A stretch of DNA of 64,000 bases from Bacteriovorax sp. BSW11_IV (GTDB taxonomy: Bacteria > Bdellovibrionota > Bacteriovoracia > Bacteriovoracales > Bacteriovoracaceae), in NCBI RefSeq assembly GCF_000447755.1, contig NZ_AUNE01000010.1, positions 62,001 through 126,000 of the forward strand, in the 5' to 3' direction. A program made the position numbers and the translations under genes. The notes under the pieces are model-generated. The model saw nothing but the letters and a program-made list of their open reading frames with translations, did not search any database and was not told where the DNA came from. Shown one piece after another: positions 62,876 to 64,000 of this stretch. Positions within the stretch are counted from its first letter, which is position 1. The number at the start of each line of letters is the position of its first letter.

Positions 62876-63556
62876 CTACTCTCCAACCATAGGAACAAAA
62901 CGAACTGGTAGTAATGGTCTAGTATTGATCGTTCCATCCATGCCCTTAGAGATTAGAACGAGACTTTGTTCATCAACACCAAGAGGTAAAATCATAAGTC
63001 CACCTGGGGCCAATTGTTGTATTAATTTTTTGGGGATATTTCTCGGGGCCGCGGTTACAATAATTTTCGAATAGGGTGCAAAGTCAGACCATCCTTCAAA
63101 ACCATTTCCCGATTTGAGATAAACATTGTGGACGCCGATTTTTTTAAAAGTTTCTTTTGCGCGCTCAGACAGCTCAGGAATTATTTCAACAGAGTAAACA
63201 TCTTTGACGAGTGCTGCTAAAACAGCAGATTGATAGCCAGACCCCGTCCCGATTTCCAAAACTTTATCAGTGCTATTTAGCTCAAGAACTTGAGTCATAT
63301 AGGCCACAACATAAGGTTGAGAAATAGTTTGTCCAAAACCAATAGGCAGAGCGATATTGCTGTAAGCATAGTTTTTATACTCTTGGAGAATAAATTCATG
63401 CCTTGGCACATCGGCCATGGCCTTTAGAACTCTTTCATCTTTGATTCCTTCTTCTCGTAAATACTCTTCTACCATATTCATTCGCTCATCCTTGTATTGA
63501 GTGAAATCCGCACCATAAAGGGAGAAAATAAGCGTGATCAAAATTAAGTTTTTCAT
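62876..63556 (-). CDS. pcm: Exported protein-L-isoaspartate O-methyltransferase
   Basis: 226 residues of the Pcm family: EIGTGSGYQSAVLA (SAM motif), SGNGFEGWSDFAPYSKI and the LAPGGLMILPLG ending. It repairs isoaspartyl residues in aged proteins using SAM. It has a clear signal peptide (MKNLILITLIFSLYGA), which is unusual for this cytoplasmic enzyme; SAM is not normally found in the periplasm. The C-terminal terminator is shared with the convergent gene. Confidence 0.85.
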   Translation of the reverse strand: MKNLILITLIFSLYGADFTQYKDERMNMVEEYLREEGIKDERVLKAMADVPRHEFILQEYKNYAYSNIALPIGFGQTISQPYVVAYMTQVLELNSTDKVLEIGTGSGYQSAVLAALVKDVYSVEIIPELSERAKETFKKIGVHNVYLKSGNGFEGWSDFAPYSKIIVTAAPRNIPKKLIQQLAPGGLMILPLGVDEQSLVLISKGMDGTINTRPLLPVRFVPMVGE

Positions 63557-63670
63557 TGGATACTCCCACTAAGTTTACCATGTCACAACAGTGAGAGAAA
63601 AACACAGGCCTGGGTGAAAATCCTTTAAAAGTTTTGCTATTTAGGGCATTTGCCTTCTATAATATTTATT

Positions 63671-64000
63671 ATGGATCATCATATACTCATGGATTTTTTT
63701 GTCGTTGCGGCGTCGATCACTGTCATCGTAACTTTCTCTCACGTGCTTCGCATTCCAACTCTTGTTGGCTTTATCGCCACTGGAATTCTCATTGGAAAGT
63801 CAGGGCTCAACCTCATCGATTCAGTACCTGTAACAGAACTTATTACTGAGGCCGGTATTCTTCTTTTGATGTTCTCGTTAGGAATCGAGTTCTCTTTGGC
63901 CCATCTAAAAAAAATCATGCGTCCTTTAATCACATTGGGCATCGGGCAAGTTGCATTGACGATGGGAGTTTCTTTTATTGCGTTCAAGTTCTTACTCGGC
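63671..64000 (+). CDS. CPA2-family cation:proton antiporter, N-terminal part
   Basis: Open to the window edge, 110 codons. First two membrane helices and a third one are seen: FFVVAASITVIVTFSHVL, TLVGFIATGILIGKSGLNLI, EAGILLLMFSLGIEFSLAHL. LRIPTLVGFIATGILIG and LLMFSLGIEFSL are typical of KefB/KefC-type antiporters, which exchange potassium or sodium for protons. Whether a C-terminal TrkA-N domain follows cannot be seen. The ATG at 63671 is chosen although its ribosome-binding site is weak. Confidence 0.88.
   Translation, partial: MDHHILMDFFVVAASITVIVTFSHVLRIPTLVGFIATGILIGKSGLNLIDSVPVTELITEAGILLLMFSLGIEFSLAHLKKIMRPLITLGIGQVALTMGVSFIAFKFLLG

Noticed and set aside
1-64000. tRNA, rRNA, CRISPR, IS or prophage features
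   Set aside because: I looked for T-loop motifs, spaced repeats, transposase motifs and phage genes and found none.

Overview
This window is one continuous piece of an AT-rich Gram-negative chromosome. It holds about 50 protein genes packed on both strands and ends inside a gene on each side. I see no rRNA, tRNA, CRISPR array, insertion sequence or prophage. The gene set fits the Bdellovibrionota, most likely the Bacteriovorax/Halobacteriovorax side. It has many short proteins with signal peptides, a methyl-accepting chemotaxis protein, secreted PHB depolymerase, nuclease, amidase and other hydrolases, SH3b-repeat proteins, membrane histidine kinases, and a strong excess of the tetranucleotide GGCC in otherwise AT-rich DNA. 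The taxonomic call is an inference from gene content, not from a marker gene.

Layout. 1-2494: end of an outer-membrane beta-barrel protein and a chemotaxis receptor. 2491-9136: a leftward run with an alpha/beta hydrolase, a KAS III-like enzyme, a FabG-like reductase, a second alpha/beta hydrolase, an acyl-CoA ligase and a secreted PHB depolymerase, with a divergent TetR-type regulator. It looks like an acyl-chain pathway of unknown product. 9084-13165: small exported proteins and a TldD/PmbA pair. 13233-17329: lexA-dinB, then a MenE-MenH fusion. 17326-24900: exported proteins of unknown role, a secreted DNase I-fold enzyme, an outer-membrane protein and a histidine kinase. 24937-28251: enolase, glutamate racemase, a thioesterase. 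28248-34687: exported SH3b and SIMPL proteins, a di-haem peroxidase, a coiled-coil protein and a hydrolase. 34677-38035: asparaginyl-tRNA synthetase, a PfkB kinase and a lysine-rich histone H1-like protein. 38064-44327: a giant coiled-coil/GxxxG protein and other exported proteins. 44320-52451: RsmJ, a one-chain glycine decarboxylase, RF3, a kinase-like protein lacking its ATPase domain plus a receiver protein, and an RlmK-type methyltransferase. 52463-58602: SSB, a PurE-like protein, an HNH nuclease, an AstE-like desuccinylase, an SH3b membrane protein, an amidase and a triple-repeat cysteine protein. 58599-64000: redoxin, a six-fold cysteine-repeat exported protein, a HAD phosphatase, an AHSA1-like protein, an exported isoaspartyl methyltransferase and the start of a CPA2-type antiporter.

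Genome organisation is itself notable. Five convergent gene pairs end in the same 4-bp stop palindrome. Several intrinsic terminators are doubly used: one encodes the signal peptide of the next gene, one lies inside the opposing gene, one abuts the next start codon and one contains the stop codon. Functional themes are export and wall remodelling (amidase, SH3b proteins, secreted hydrolases), acyl-chain and menaquinone chemistry, and ordinary housekeeping (eno, asnS, murI, ssb, prfC, lexA).
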